64,000 bases of DNA from the NCBI GenBank assembly GCA_911810475.1, contig OU461276.1, forward strand, positions 1,331,501 through 1,395,500, read 5' to 3'. The notes below the pieces were generated by a model. It was not told the DNA's origin. It was given only the letters and a program-made list of their open reading frames with translations, and did no database searches. Shown in pieces: positions 47,434 to 56,262 of this stretch (positions within the stretch are counted from its first letter, which is position 1; each line of letters starts with the position of its first letter). The DNA is from Candidatus Celerinatantimonas neptuna. GTDB lineage: Bacteria; Pseudomonadota; Gammaproteobacteria; Enterobacterales; Celerinatantimonadaceae. The position numbers and the translations under genes were made by a program.

Positions 47434-48141
47434 ATGAAAATAGCCATTATCGGCTGCGATTATGTCGATCCAGAACAGGTTCCTTTATTTGGAGAATACC
47501 CCGATATGTTCCGGTCCACATTAAGTGAACTACGTTACGATCTGGAATTTACCGATTTTGACGCGCTTAGAGGACAACTTCCTGATATATCATCTTCTTT
47601 TGATGGCTACATTATCACGGGAAGTCGTTATAACTCGTATGATAACGACCCATGGATTCTAAAACTGCTCGAATGGATTCAATACGCCGATCAGGCCAGA
47701 ATAAAAGTCGCAGGAATTTGCTTTGGCCACCAGCTCATTGCCCGGGCTCTCGGTGCACAAGTGCATAAATCAACCAAAGGCTGGGGGCTTGGAAAAACAC
47801 AGGTTCAAGTTGCGCAATTCCCAAACTGGGTAACAACCAAGCGAAATCAACTCAGACTGTGGGTAAGCCATCAGGATCAGGTTGAAACAAAACCCCCAGG
47901 TTGTAAAGTCATCGCTCAAAGTGATTTTTGCCCTTATTTCATGCTCGCAAAAGACCGGCATATTTTTACAATACAGGGACATCCTGAATTTCTAAAAGGC
48001 TATACGCAATATCTGCTATCAAAACATGAGAATAAACTCACACCAGAAGGCTTCGATAAAGCAACAACCAGCTTAGAAGGAACAGTCGACTCAAAAGTTG
48101 TACTACAATGGATACTGGATTTATTTTCTTTAAATGAATAG
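47434..48141 (+). CDS. Class I glutamine amidotransferase-like hydrolase (PauD-like)
   Basis: 235 residues. Class I amidotransferase triad: nucleophile Cys in GICFGHQL and His-Glu in QGHPEF. It is a stand-alone domain, similar to the PauD group that releases glutamate from gamma-glutamyl-GABA or gamma-glutamyl-beta-alanine in Pseudomonas. This fits its place after the bauA/mmsA pair and the otherwise missing hydrolase step, but substrate is inferred from context. I start at ATG 47434; a TTG two codons earlier has better spacing from GGAG. Confidence 0.82.
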   Translation: MKIAIIGCDYVDPEQVPLFGEYPDMFRSTLSELRYDLEFTDFDALRGQLPDISSSFDGYIITGSRYNSYDNDPWILKLLEWIQYADQARIKVAGICFGHQLIARALGAQVHKSTKGWGLGKTQVQVAQFPNWVTTKRNQLRLWVSHQDQVETKPPGCKVIAQSDFCPYFMLAKDRHIFTIQGHPEFLKGYTQYLLSKHENKLTPEGFDKATTSLEGTVDSKVVLQWILDLFSLNE

Positions 48142-48259
48142 GCCTGCTAGTTTTGAGTTGCTTTTAAACCTCGACCCGGGATTACCATTGAGAATACTCA
48201 TATAGCACTTTGTTGATGATTAAACGTATACTTGTCACCACAGGTATCAATAATATCTG

Positions 48260-48291
48260 ACGCCGGCCCGATGCCCGGTTCAAACCGGCGT
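48260..48291. repeat. GC-rich stem-loop upstream of the hybrid kinase
   Basis: Arms ACGCCGG (48260-48266) and CCGGCGT (48285-48291) enclose an 18-base loop. An alternative inner pairing CCGGTT/AACCGG also exists. No T-run follows. It may be the terminator of the bau operon or a leader element of the kinase gene. Confidence 0.45.
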
Positions 48292-48367
48292 GAAAAACTG
48301 GACAGTTTCTTGAAGGACAAGTACCTTAATATCATCTTTCATCTGGTGTCCTAAGGATTTTGCGGCA

Positions 48368-51148
48368 GTGCTGCACTTAAAAACACTTTCGACCCGCAAA
48401 CTATTTATCCTCTATATTATCCTGAGTGCTTTGCTATTAGGTGTCATAGGTGGTGTTGTCGTCCATCAACAAAGCACACAAGTCGTTGCTAAAATTCAGC
48501 AAGAAACGATTCAGGTCGAGCTCCAGACAGCAAAACGCTATTTACTACAATATCTTAATGATCGGGAAATAGCCTTTCGCCGTATTGCAGCGCTACCTAT
48601 TTTGCTAAGGACAGTCACCCAACCCACAACATCAATTGATCATAGAAAATTAAAAAAATATTTAAACCAGGCACAAGTCTTCTCAAAAAAATCACAAATA
48701 GCGCTTTATAATGTCCATTCTCAGAGCGTTTTCAATGCCATTCAAAGTTCGTTTAATCAACAACAAACGCTAAAAGTCGTTGGAAGGATCCTCACCGGTT
48801 CACCGAGTGAGGTGTTAATCCAACTGATTCAATATCAGCAACATGAATATTTCATGCTCTACCTGCCAATTGTTTCTCAGCAACATATTGCAGGTGTCAT
48901 GGTTGCCAAACTTAACTTTGATTTAGCTTATTTTTTCTCAACCATAGTCAATAACCACAACCGGTGGATTGGACTGAGCCAACCTTCAAGTGGCGTTGAA
49001 ATGTATCCGCTTAACCATCAAAAGTGGCGTTTATACGAAGTCCCTCTTGGCTACTCTGATTTGGTAATGAATTACGCCGTCAGTACCCAGGCAGAAACAT
49101 CTCAACGGGAGAACCTGCTTTATCGTTTAGGGGGAATGTTGGCGTTATCGCTGCTGCTATCACTTGTTGCAATCTATCTGCTGGGACAACAAATGTTAGT
49201 TAAGCCGTTTCAGGAACTGGCCAAAAGCCGGGAACAATTATCTCGCCACAGCCGCCTTCTGGCTGAACGGGAAATCGAAGCAAAACGACTTGCTCAGGTC
49301 GCTCAGCATGCACATGACTCCATTATTATCACTAATTCAGCCGGATACACCACATGGGTCAATGATGCCTTCATCACATTAACAGGTTATTCAAGCCGAG
49401 AAGTATTAGGTATTAATCCTGGAGAATTGCTACAAGGCCCTGATACCGATTATCGAACCAAACAACAAATCAGCGAAGCACTCATGCAGCAAAAAGGAGT
49501 CCGTTCAGAGATATTGAATTACAAAAAAAACGGTCAGAGTTATTGGATTGATATTGACATCACCCCCGTTTTTAACACTAATGGACAATTAGAAAGTTAT
49601 ATTGCTGTACAGCGGGATATTACAGGGCAGCGGGAGCTTGAAGCCTCATTACGACGAGCACTCCACCGGGCAAAAGAAGCAAATGAAGCAAAATTACGCT
49701 TTCTTGCCAGTATGAGCCATGAAATCCGTACACCGATGAATGGCGTTCTGGGTCTGGCTCAGCTTTTAGAACAAACGCCGCTTAACACACAGCAGCAAAA
49801 CTACCTTCAGGACTTGTATCATTCAGGCCAACACATGATGGCTTTATTAAATGATATTCTGGATTTTTCAAAAATTGATGCCAGGCGGCTTGAACTAGAA
49901 ATGACCTCATTTTCATTTCAAAATATCATTGAAGGAATACACAGAACTTATTCAGCCTTGTGCAAACAGCAGGGAATAAAGTTTCTGGTTGACAATCGTA
50001 TCAAATCTCCAAATATCATTACCGATAGGGAACGGCTCCGCCAGATTATTCTCAATCTGGTCAGCAATGCCGTTAAATTTACAAGCCAGGGACAAATCAG
50101 ATTATCTGTCCGTGAATCTACCTGCCAGCAGCATCCCTACCTTGTTATTCGCGTTGAAGATTCAGGAATCGGCATTGCACCTGAACGCTGCCTGCAGATT
50201 TTTGAACCTTTCACCCAGGCTGAATCATCAACAACTCGCAAATATGGCGGTTCCGGATTGGGATTATCGATTGTTAAACGGCTGTGCCAGGCCATGGGAG
50301 GGGACGTCAGGGTTCGAAGTAAACTAGGGAAAGGCTCAATATTTACCGCAACGGTGCAGATCCAAACCAGTGAGACAGACAGACAAATTGTCACCGAGAT
50401 CACCCAACCATTTGATGGTCAAGGATTACAGGTTCTCATTGCCGAAGATAATCAAACAAACGGCATGATTCTCAAAGCTTTTCTGGAAAAAAGACAATTT
50501 AACTGCGATATTGCATTAAATGGACAACAAGCGATGGATGCTCAGGCCAAACATCCATATCCGGTTATTCTGATGGATAACCATATGCCAGAGTTAGACG
50601 GTATTAATGCCACATCCCAAATCCGGAGAATGTCAGCACCACAATGTTTTAGTTTGATTATCGGATGTACCGCAGATGCCTATAGTGAAACACGTCGTGA
50701 TATGCTACAGGCAGGGATTAATGATGTCCTCACTAAGCCTCTGAGAAGCGAATCTTTAGATAGTATGCTACATCGATATCAGAAATACTTTACTCACTGG
50801 ACCCAATGGGGTCATGCAATAGAAAATGAATCAAAACCTGAATCCGATGCGAATGAAAAACTAATTTTAGATGAAACAATCCCTTTAAACATCCATGAAC
50901 CCACAACGAACTCAGACTATTGCTGGGAGCAGATGAATGCAGCTATTGCTGCTTCTGACTATGATCTAATCACGCAACAAGCCAGCGGTCTGCTCAATAG
51001 AGCCAACCAAACCGAAAATACACATCTCGCCGCTTATGCAGAGGAACTCATCCGCTTGTCTCATCACGCCAAGTTACCAGAACTCGAATGGCTAAAAAAA
51101 TTCCAACAATTACAACAACAGTTTCATCAGCACACCTTCATCAGCTAA
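48368..51148 (+). CDS. Hybrid sensor histidine kinase (TM-sensor-TM-PAS-HisKA-HATPase-REC-Hpt-like)
   Basis: 926 residues. TM1 lies at about 12-32, a periplasmic sensor follows, and TM2 lies at about 255-277. The PAS domain is at about 320-425 (TGYSSREVLGINPGELLQGPDTD). HisKA has SMSHEIRTPMNG, HATPase has DSGIGIAPE and GGSGLGLSI. The receiver has acceptor Asp in LMDNHMPE and LTKPL. The tail (residues ~855-920) resembles an Hpt domain, but the position of the phosphorylated His reads QASGLL. The PAS resembles LOV motifs but lacks the photoactive Cys. The start is GTG 48368 after AAGGA. Ligand and partner unknown; no response regulator is adjacent. Confidence 0.88.
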   Translation: MLHLKTLSTRKLFILYIILSALLLGVIGGVVVHQQSTQVVAKIQQETIQVELQTAKRYLLQYLNDREIAFRRIAALPILLRTVTQPTTSIDHRKLKKYLNQAQVFSKKSQIALYNVHSQSVFNAIQSSFNQQQTLKVVGRILTGSPSEVLIQLIQYQQHEYFMLYLPIVSQQHIAGVMVAKLNFDLAYFFSTIVNNHNRWIGLSQPSSGVEMYPLNHQKWRLYEVPLGYSDLVMNYAVSTQAETSQRENLLYRLGGMLALSLLLSLVAIYLLGQQMLVKPFQELAKSREQLSRHSRLLAEREIEAKRLAQVAQHAHDSIIITNSAGYTTWVNDAFITLTGYSSREVLGINPGELLQGPDTDYRTKQQISEALMQQKGVRSEILNYKKNGQSYWIDIDITPVFNTNGQLESYIAVQRDITGQRELEASLRRALHRAKEANEAKLRFLASMSHEIRTPMNGVLGLAQLLEQTPLNTQQQNYLQDLYHSGQHMMALLNDILDFSKIDARRLELEMTSFSFQNIIEGIHRTYSALCKQQGIKFLVDNRIKSPNIITDRERLRQIILNLVSNAVKFTSQGQIRLSVRESTCQQHPYLVIRVEDSGIGIAPERCLQIFEPFTQAESSTTRKYGGSGLGLSIVKRLCQAMGGDVRVRSKLGKGSIFTATVQIQTSETDRQIVTEITQPFDGQGLQVLIAEDNQTNGMILKAFLEKRQFNCDIALNGQQAMDAQAKHPYPVILMDNHMPELDGINATSQIRRMSAPQCFSLIIGCTADAYSETRRDMLQAGINDVLTKPLRSESLDSMLHRYQKYFTHWTQWGHAIENESKPESDANEKLILDETIPLNIHEPTTNSDYCWEQMNAAIAASDYDLITQQASGLLNRANQTENTHLAAYAEELIRLSHHAKLPELEWLKKFQQLQQQFHQHTFIS

Positions 51149-51165
51149 CCCCATATGGCCAATGC

Positions 51166-51390
51166 CTACGCAGTATCAGCAAAAGATTCATGCGTATTCT
51201 CAGCAATAAATTGTTGTTTAGATTCATCATAGTAATAACCAATTTCTGAAAGCTTATCGGTTATATTATCTTCATTCACACTATAAAATATCGCTAACTG
51301 TTTGAGACTTTCATGTTGATTACGCAACCGTTCATTGACCATGCCAAGCAAAACAGTTGCATCTACATTTAATAATGTTCCCTGTTTCAC
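51166..51390 (-). CDS. DUF4250 family protein
   Basis: 74 residues from the GTG at 51390 (GGAG eight bases upstream). The core NVDATVLLGMVNERLRNQHESL followed by LSEIGYYYDESKQQF matches DUF4250, a short uncharacterised family common in Vibrionales and Firmicutes. The frame continues upstream to a TTG at 51450, giving 94 residues, but the extra part does not belong to the family. Function unknown. Confidence 0.75.
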   Translation of the reverse strand: MKQGTLLNVDATVLLGMVNERLRNQHESLKQLAIFYSVNEDNITDKLSEIGYYYDESKQQFIAENTHESFADTA

Positions 51391-51787
51391 CTCATCGACT
51401 CCATTTCCAAGCCTTATTAAAAGCATGGCAAAACTATGGGTATATGGCAAAGATATCCATAGAGGAAATTAGATTCAAAAAATCGAAGGCAAAAAAAAAG
51501 GGTTGAGGAACAACCCTAAAAGCAGCGTATAAAAATCGTTAATCGTCTTACTAAAATATGAACGAGACTGCGAATCTGTATTCATAATTGCCGGCGGCAA
51601 ACACCACTGAACCCGTCGCTAAATCCACTAACCTTTTAACTCAAAAGCTCTATATATCTCAACCTGAGACAACACATTATGAAACCTGAGAAAAGCATAA
51701 AACTCTCCATCATTCGCCAGATTTCTTGATAACCGATAAAAAATAAATATGTTCTATCGCCATCCACCAATCACCCTCAACATGAGG
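51391..51787. other. Intergenic region between DUF4250 and grxA
   Basis: Apart from the terminator at 51491-51516, I see no gene longer than about 25 convincing codons. The 270 bases between grxA and the terminator would be a long 3' untranslated region and could hide a small RNA, but I see no specific signature. Confidence 0.5.
51491..51516 (-). terminator. Intrinsic terminator (minus strand)
   Basis: Minus strand stem GGGTTG-TTCCT-CAACCC followed by nine T residues, a textbook intrinsic terminator for transcription coming from grxA. Confidence 0.85.
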
Positions 51788-52045
51788 TTATAAGCTGAAT
51801 GTTTCACGCATAAGCGCTTCGAAATCAGTACATCCACCAATCGGTTTCTGGTCAATAAAAATCTGCGGCACAGTTTCAACCGGCTTGCCAACAGACCTGG
51901 ACAAATCAGCTTTAGTGATACCTTCATCGTAAATATCAACATAACGATATTTAAAATCTTCCTGAACATCAGAAAGTTGCTCAGCTAATTGTTTTGCCCG
52001 GACACAATAAGGACAACCAGGACGACCAAAAATTACAACTTGCAT
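51788..52045 (-). CDS. grxA: Glutaredoxin 1
   Basis: 85 residues, the same length as E. coli GrxA. The redox motif CPYC is at residues 11-14 and the glutathione-site TVPQIFID and GGCTDFEAL follow. It reduces ribonucleotide reductase and protein disulfides with glutathione in the cytoplasm. Followed downstream by an intrinsic terminator at 51491. Confidence 0.95.
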   Translation of the reverse strand: MQVVIFGRPGCPYCVRAKQLAEQLSDVQEDFKYRYVDIYDEGITKADLSRSVGKPVETVPQIFIDQKPIGGCTDFEALMRETFSL

Positions 52046-52208
52046 AAAAACCTCAACGTATTACCGACTCAAAGTGCCTTTCCGATGGCATTGAGGTAAC
52101 TATAGATGGCAACAGGCAAAATCTAAAATGGATATAATCTAAATCAACAATAGACTGAAGCTATCAAAAGGCAGGCGTTCATATAAGAGAAATCGATGAT
52201 ATAAAAAA

Positions 52209-52228
52209 GCCCCGGTTTTAGCCGGGGC
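52209..52228 (-). terminator. Intrinsic terminator of the 41-residue gene
   Basis: Minus strand stem GCCCCGG-CTAAAA-CCGGGGC followed immediately by TTTTTT, six bases after the stop of the small gene. Confidence 0.93.
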
Positions 52229-52234
52229 ACTTTA

Positions 52235-52360
52235 TCATTTAGCATCTTGTTTATGCTTAGTTTTTGAGGACTGCTGCTCTTGCGACTCAGATACAGGGAT
52301 CCTAATACAAAAACCTCGCCCTGATGAGAAACAACGGTATTGCTGTTTTTGTTGTTCCAT
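52235..52360 (-). CDS. Small protein of 41 residues, unknown
   Basis: The ATG at 52360 is preceded by a strong ribosome site (GAGGAG, seven bases upstream). The frame runs 41 codons to TGA, and a perfect intrinsic terminator follows at once, so this is an independent monocistronic gene. The product begins MEQQKQQYRCFSSGRGFCIR, has two cysteines, and ends in a Ser/Lys/Gln-rich tail. No signal peptide or membrane segment. I do not recognise the family. The expression signals, not homology, support it. Confidence 0.75.
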   Translation of the reverse strand: MEQQKQQYRCFSSGRGFCIRIPVSESQEQQSSKTKHKQDAK

Positions 52361-52656
52361 AGTTTTTCTCCTCTTAAATGATAAATCGAAAAAACCTACA
52401 CTGAGATGCCAAGCCCAAAAGCATTAGCAACACAATCAATAAGTTCAAGATCCGGCAAAATGGCTGGAGAAAACCACGAACGAAGTTATATGTGTAATTG
52501 ATTGAAAACTAACCACCCAGTAAGGATATTCCAATCCCCCTTAGAAGGCAATAAATTAGAAACAGAGTTTGCACCATCCGTGATATTGATCATAAAAATT
52601 CAAAATAATAGATAATAAACGCATATATACGCAATTATATGAATTCTATATGCATT
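52361..52656. other. Intergenic region upstream of the small gene
   Basis: About 296 AT-rich bases with no gene seen. It holds the promoter of the 41-residue gene and the 3' end of the two-component operon transcript. Confidence 0.45.
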
Positions 52657-53286
52657 TTAAACTTTATAATCCAATTCTCCAGCCACCATCAACATGCGCA
52701 TTAAATGAGCAAGACTTCGCGCTTTCATTTTCGACATAATTCTTGAACGATGGATTTCAACGGTTCCCTGAGCAATATTAAGATCAATTGCAATCACCTT
52801 ATTTGCGAATCCTTTGGCAACCAACCCCATCACTTCTTTTTCTCGAGGAGTCAATGATTCGATTCGCTCACAAAGCTCTTGCTTCATCGTTAAATCAGCA
52901 CGGTTCTGACTATCCTGCTCCAGTGCCTTTTCAATCTTGTTGAGTAAGTCAAACTCCCGAAAAGGCTTCTCCATGAAATCAAACGCGCCGCGTTGCATGG
53001 CTTCAACAGCCATAGTGATATCACCATGGCCGGTAATAAAAATGATCGGCATCATGGCACGCAGGTCATTCAAGTGTTCCTGCAGTACAATCCCGGACAT
53101 TCCAGGCATACGGATATCCAGCAATAAACACCCATGGACATCCTGATAAGCTTTTAAAAAACTCGATGCATCTTCAAAACTCTGGTAACAATAACCAACA
53201 CTATCGACCATCAATTCGATCATGTCACGAATGGAAGGATCATCATCCACGATATAAATTAACGGTTTATTTTCTTCAATCATCAT
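52657..53286 (-). CDS. FixJ-family response regulator (REC + LuxR-type HTH)
   Basis: 209 residues from the ATG at 53286 (an ATG one codon later is equivalent; a TTG six codons upstream is possible). The receiver domain has VDDDPSIRD, acceptor Asp in LLDIRMPGMSG and the conserved Lys in EKPF. The C-terminal LuxR/FixJ helix-turn-helix has LTPREKEVMGLVAKG and IAQGTVEIHRSRIMSKM. It is a phosphorylation-dependent transcription activator, downstream of and paired with the sensor kinase at 53375. The signal and targets are unknown. Confidence 0.92.
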   Translation of the reverse strand: MMIEENKPLIYIVDDDPSIRDMIELMVDSVGYCYQSFEDASSFLKAYQDVHGCLLLDIRMPGMSGIVLQEHLNDLRAMMPIIFITGHGDITMAVEAMQRGAFDFMEKPFREFDLLNKIEKALEQDSQNRADLTMKQELCERIESLTPREKEVMGLVAKGFANKVIAIDLNIAQGTVEIHRSRIMSKMKARSLAHLMRMLMVAGELDYKV

Positions 53287-53374
53287 TATCACTTCATTTT
53301 TCAAATTAATGGCATTTTGCCGTTGTTACCCATCATCCCTACACCTATTAAGATCACTCGCAATATAGTGGCAA

Positions 53375-54811
53375 TTACCAACCCTCAACACGACGCCCCA
53401 GCTTCAATTCGAAACATGCCCCACCACTGGCCTGATTATAGGCATCCAGCTGGCCATGATGAGCCTCTACAATAGCCCGACTGATAGCAAGCCCTATCCC
53501 CATGCCATCATCTTTAGTCGTTACAAAAGGAGCAAATAATGTTTTCATAACTTCACTGCTAATGCCAGGACCATTATCAGCAACACTGATCGAAATGGAC
53601 TCACCGTGAGAATGGGCCGATACGATAACCTGACCTTCTTCCTCTTGTAGCATCAAAGCATCCATCGCATTACGCAACAGATTAATCAACACTTGCTGAA
53701 TCTGGATCTTATCGACAAAAACACATTCAGAATCAGACAACGTCGAATCCACTGTAATCTGAATATGATGCTCCTGAGCACTATGATGGATAATTGCAAC
53801 GGTATTTTCGAGCAAATCGGCTACAGCTATAGGCTCTTGAGTCATCTTACGAGAGCGAATAAACTCACGAGTACGACGGATGATTTCTGAAGCACGAATC
53901 GCTTCATTCGAGACTTTTTCCAAAGTCTGCGACAAACGTTCAAGATCATTTTGCCCCAAGAAACGCTGACAAATATCCGCATATCCGGTAATTGACGCTA
54001 AAGGCTGGTTTAATTCATGGGCCAAACTAGAAGCCATTTCCCCCATGGTCACCTGCCTGTCCATTCTTGCCAGCTGTTGCTGCATCGCAGCTCTTGCCTC
54101 ACTCTCTTCCAATCGCCGGTGATTCTCCTCATGGAGCCGACGAGTCATATCATTATAAGCATCAACCACATCATCTAATTCATCCCGTTGCAATTTTTTT
54201 CGGGGCAATCGCATCGGATAACCAGGTTCATGCCCATCATCACCCCGTAGGTACGCTACAATCTGAATCAAATGCTGCCCTAAAAGCAGGTGAAAAATAA
54301 ACAACATAAAGATAACAACTAACGCTGTCTTCAATAAATTCGAAACCAATACGGTAATCGCATAGCGAATCAAATCCTGATGAATTCGATTCATATCTGC
54401 AATCACCTTCAGTTCGCCTAAATGATGTATTTTACCCGATTGGATATGTTGCAAAGGGAATTTGTATGCAAGGGTATTTTTACTATCAGATGTCGGATGA
54501 CCCACAGCAAAATACTGTCCGTCGGACAAAGTCAACTGAATCTGCATGATATATGGCAGGTTTATCATACCATTTAACTGCATTTCGATTAAATCAGTGT
54601 CATAATCCCAGACACTTTCGGTAAGGCTCGCAAGCCACGAGTCACGAATAATCTCGGCGGATTGCTCAACATTGACAATATCCAAACGATATTGCAGATA
54701 GAGCTGGGCCCCGGTCAGTGTAAGCGTCAACAAAGAGCTGAATAAAACTATCGACATGACCAGCCGTCTTGCCAGACGACTATCTCGAAAAGACCACCGT
54801 TTTCTCGCCAA
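53375..54811 (-). CDS. Sensor histidine kinase (FixL/DctB-like)
   Basis: 478 residues. TM1 lies near 17-37. A periplasmic region follows (about 38-160, ESVWDYDTDLIEMQLNGM resembling CHASE-type sensors) and TM2 near 160-182. HAMP-like linker, coiled coil, and HisKA with phospho-acceptor His in SLAHELNQPLASITGY. HATPase with NLLRNAMDAL, ADNGPGIS and GMGIGLAI. The H-box variant HELNQPL is typical of kinases paired with FixJ- or DctD-type regulators, and a FixJ-family regulator lies 88 bases downstream. The start is a TTG at 54811 with AGGA eight bases upstream. Confidence 0.92.
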   Translation of the reverse strand: MARKRWSFRDSRLARRLVMSIVLFSSLLTLTLTGAQLYLQYRLDIVNVEQSAEIIRDSWLASLTESVWDYDTDLIEMQLNGMINLPYIMQIQLTLSDGQYFAVGHPTSDSKNTLAYKFPLQHIQSGKIHHLGELKVIADMNRIHQDLIRYAITVLVSNLLKTALVVIFMLFIFHLLLGQHLIQIVAYLRGDDGHEPGYPMRLPRKKLQRDELDDVVDAYNDMTRRLHEENHRRLEESEARAAMQQQLARMDRQVTMGEMASSLAHELNQPLASITGYADICQRFLGQNDLERLSQTLEKVSNEAIRASEIIRRTREFIRSRKMTQEPIAVADLLENTVAIIHHSAQEHHIQITVDSTLSDSECVFVDKIQIQQVLINLLRNAMDALMLQEEEGQVIVSAHSHGESISISVADNGPGISSEVMKTLFAPFVTTKDDGMGIGLAISRAIVEAHHGQLDAYNQASGGACFELKLGRRVEGW

Positions 54812-55228
54812 TTATGGTTTCCTGATTAGAAGAAATTTTTGATATTCGATGATAACAAAGCACCCTCATGACATCTGTTTAAGCTCAGGGCAATGAACCA
54901 TGCCCTGAAACGACTCAATATCAGTCATCGTACCTATAGCAAGTTTAAATTGTATACAATTCAACCATCAAAAATCAGTAACCCTAAAAAATAAAACCAT
55001 ATATTGCCAAAAGTGTGCCCAAAAACCTATGGTTAAATCAAGGCTCATCGGAGTCCAATCCAGCGACCTTTCGCGATGATTATACAATAAGCACGTCACA
55101 CAATACATTGTGAACTCTGAGCAAATCCTACGAAAAAGCTTTAGATTGTTCAGGGTGTATTGGCGTTTGATGGTGGTTTTTTCTGCAACTGATTTAAGCA
55201 TAATTCAATCATCAAACGTCAATACACC
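54812..55228. other. Intergenic region with an imperfect 21-bp inverted repeat
   Basis: About 417 bases. No gene is supported. The main structure is the inverted repeat at 55152-55230. The rest is AT-rich and may hold the kinase promoter. Confidence 0.5.
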
Positions 55229-55230
55229 CT
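55152..55230. repeat. 21-bp inverted repeat with 37-base spacer
   Basis: Left arm 55152-55172 (AGGGTGTATTGGCGTTTGATG) shortened here to AGGGTGTATTGGCGTTTGAT, and right arm 55210-55230, its reverse complement with one mismatch. The right arm overlaps the stop codon of the small membrane protein gene at 55229. It could be a terminator-like hairpin, or a small mobile (MITE-like) element; no flanking target duplication was evident. Confidence 0.7.
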
Positions 55231-55423
55231 AACGGCGCCGTTTTTTTACAACACGCACTTTTTTCCGACGCATCTTCAACGTATCTTGTAGCAACCACAA
55301 TAACAGAGTACAACCTGCAACAGGACCGCCAAATTGAAGGTAAAGATGAATAAAGCCTGCAAAGTAACACAAGGTCGGAACAACACCCACCAATAAGATG
55401 GCTAGTGCTATATAACCAAACAT
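55229..55423 (-). CDS. Small membrane protein, 64 residues, unknown
   Basis: Two hydrophobic segments (about 3-20 and 28-46) and a strongly basic tail, MRRKKVRVVKKRRR, on the cytoplasmic side by the positive-inside rule. The ribosome site is weak. I do not recognise the family. Hydrophobicity pattern and isolation from other ORFs favour a real gene, but confidence is moderate. Its stop codon lies within the right arm of the inverted repeat. Confidence 0.5.
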   Translation of the reverse strand: MFGYIALAILLVGVVPTLCYFAGFIHLYLQFGGPVAGCTLLLWLLQDTLKMRRKKVRVVKKRRR

Positions 55424-56262
55424 TTACATTCATCGTCCTAGAAAAACGCGGCATTATAGCCTCAAAGATATTGCAGCCACAATCACATTTTTGTACAAAA
55501 ATTCGACGTCTTTCATCCATTCAAGAGGTTCAAAGATTTTATTATCAGATTAATTCTGAATTTTCAATAAATTGATGGATTTCTCAAATATCATTAACTT
55601 TCTTCAATTTTTTTCAGAAAATCAGATATTTTTTATCACGAACAAACCATCCTGTTCATCATATGCTTTAAAGACGTCCAAAAGCAATTCATGGTCGCGT
55701 GAAATCAAAAGCCTTTTTACATCGCATATCAATAAGACAACAAGTCACTCTATTATGTTAGTAATGTGTTATAGCTCACATTGCAATCGTATTAATATTG
55801 ACCTAAATCCATACATCGAATCTTAGCTCTTTTTATACGTCAAATATCCTTGACTGTTGTTTCAATGTTTCTTCTTATATAAATGATGATGACGATTTCA
55901 GGGGCACTTTATTATTTAATCAACCAGTATAATTTAACAAACTTTATAGCAGGCAATTAGCCTGACAAAAAAATCACCACAATAAACACTTTCAAAGTCA
56001 CACAAACAAAGTGTACCGCTTCATCCCTTCAGCAACATTCGGGATACATCGTCACGATTTCGTAATCGTCCTTCATACATAAATGTGAAACAGAAGTTAT
56101 CAAAGAGTATAGACATAGCAACCAACAGTCTTTACTGTGAGCAGCAAATTGAAACCTAAAGGAGTTGATTTATTTAACTTATTGGATTTCAATTGTTAAC
56201 TCATTAGTTATTTAAAGACAGTGTGAATTATCGTCAGATATCAAATAACTCAGGGAAACACT
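55424..56262. other. Long intergenic region upstream of pntA
   Basis: About 840 AT-rich bases. Short ORFs occur (for example 55572-55826 on the plus strand) but lack ribosome sites and show no family resemblance. The pntAB promoter should be here; no confident site was identified. Confidence 0.5.

Noticed and set aside
49300-49650. LOV photoreceptor domain in the hybrid kinase
   Set aside because: The photoactive cysteine is replaced (GINPGELLQ rather than NCRFLQ), so it is only a PAS domain.
55572-55826. 84-codon plus-strand ORF
   Set aside because: No ribosome site, atypical composition, no family pattern; chance ORF in AT-rich DNA.
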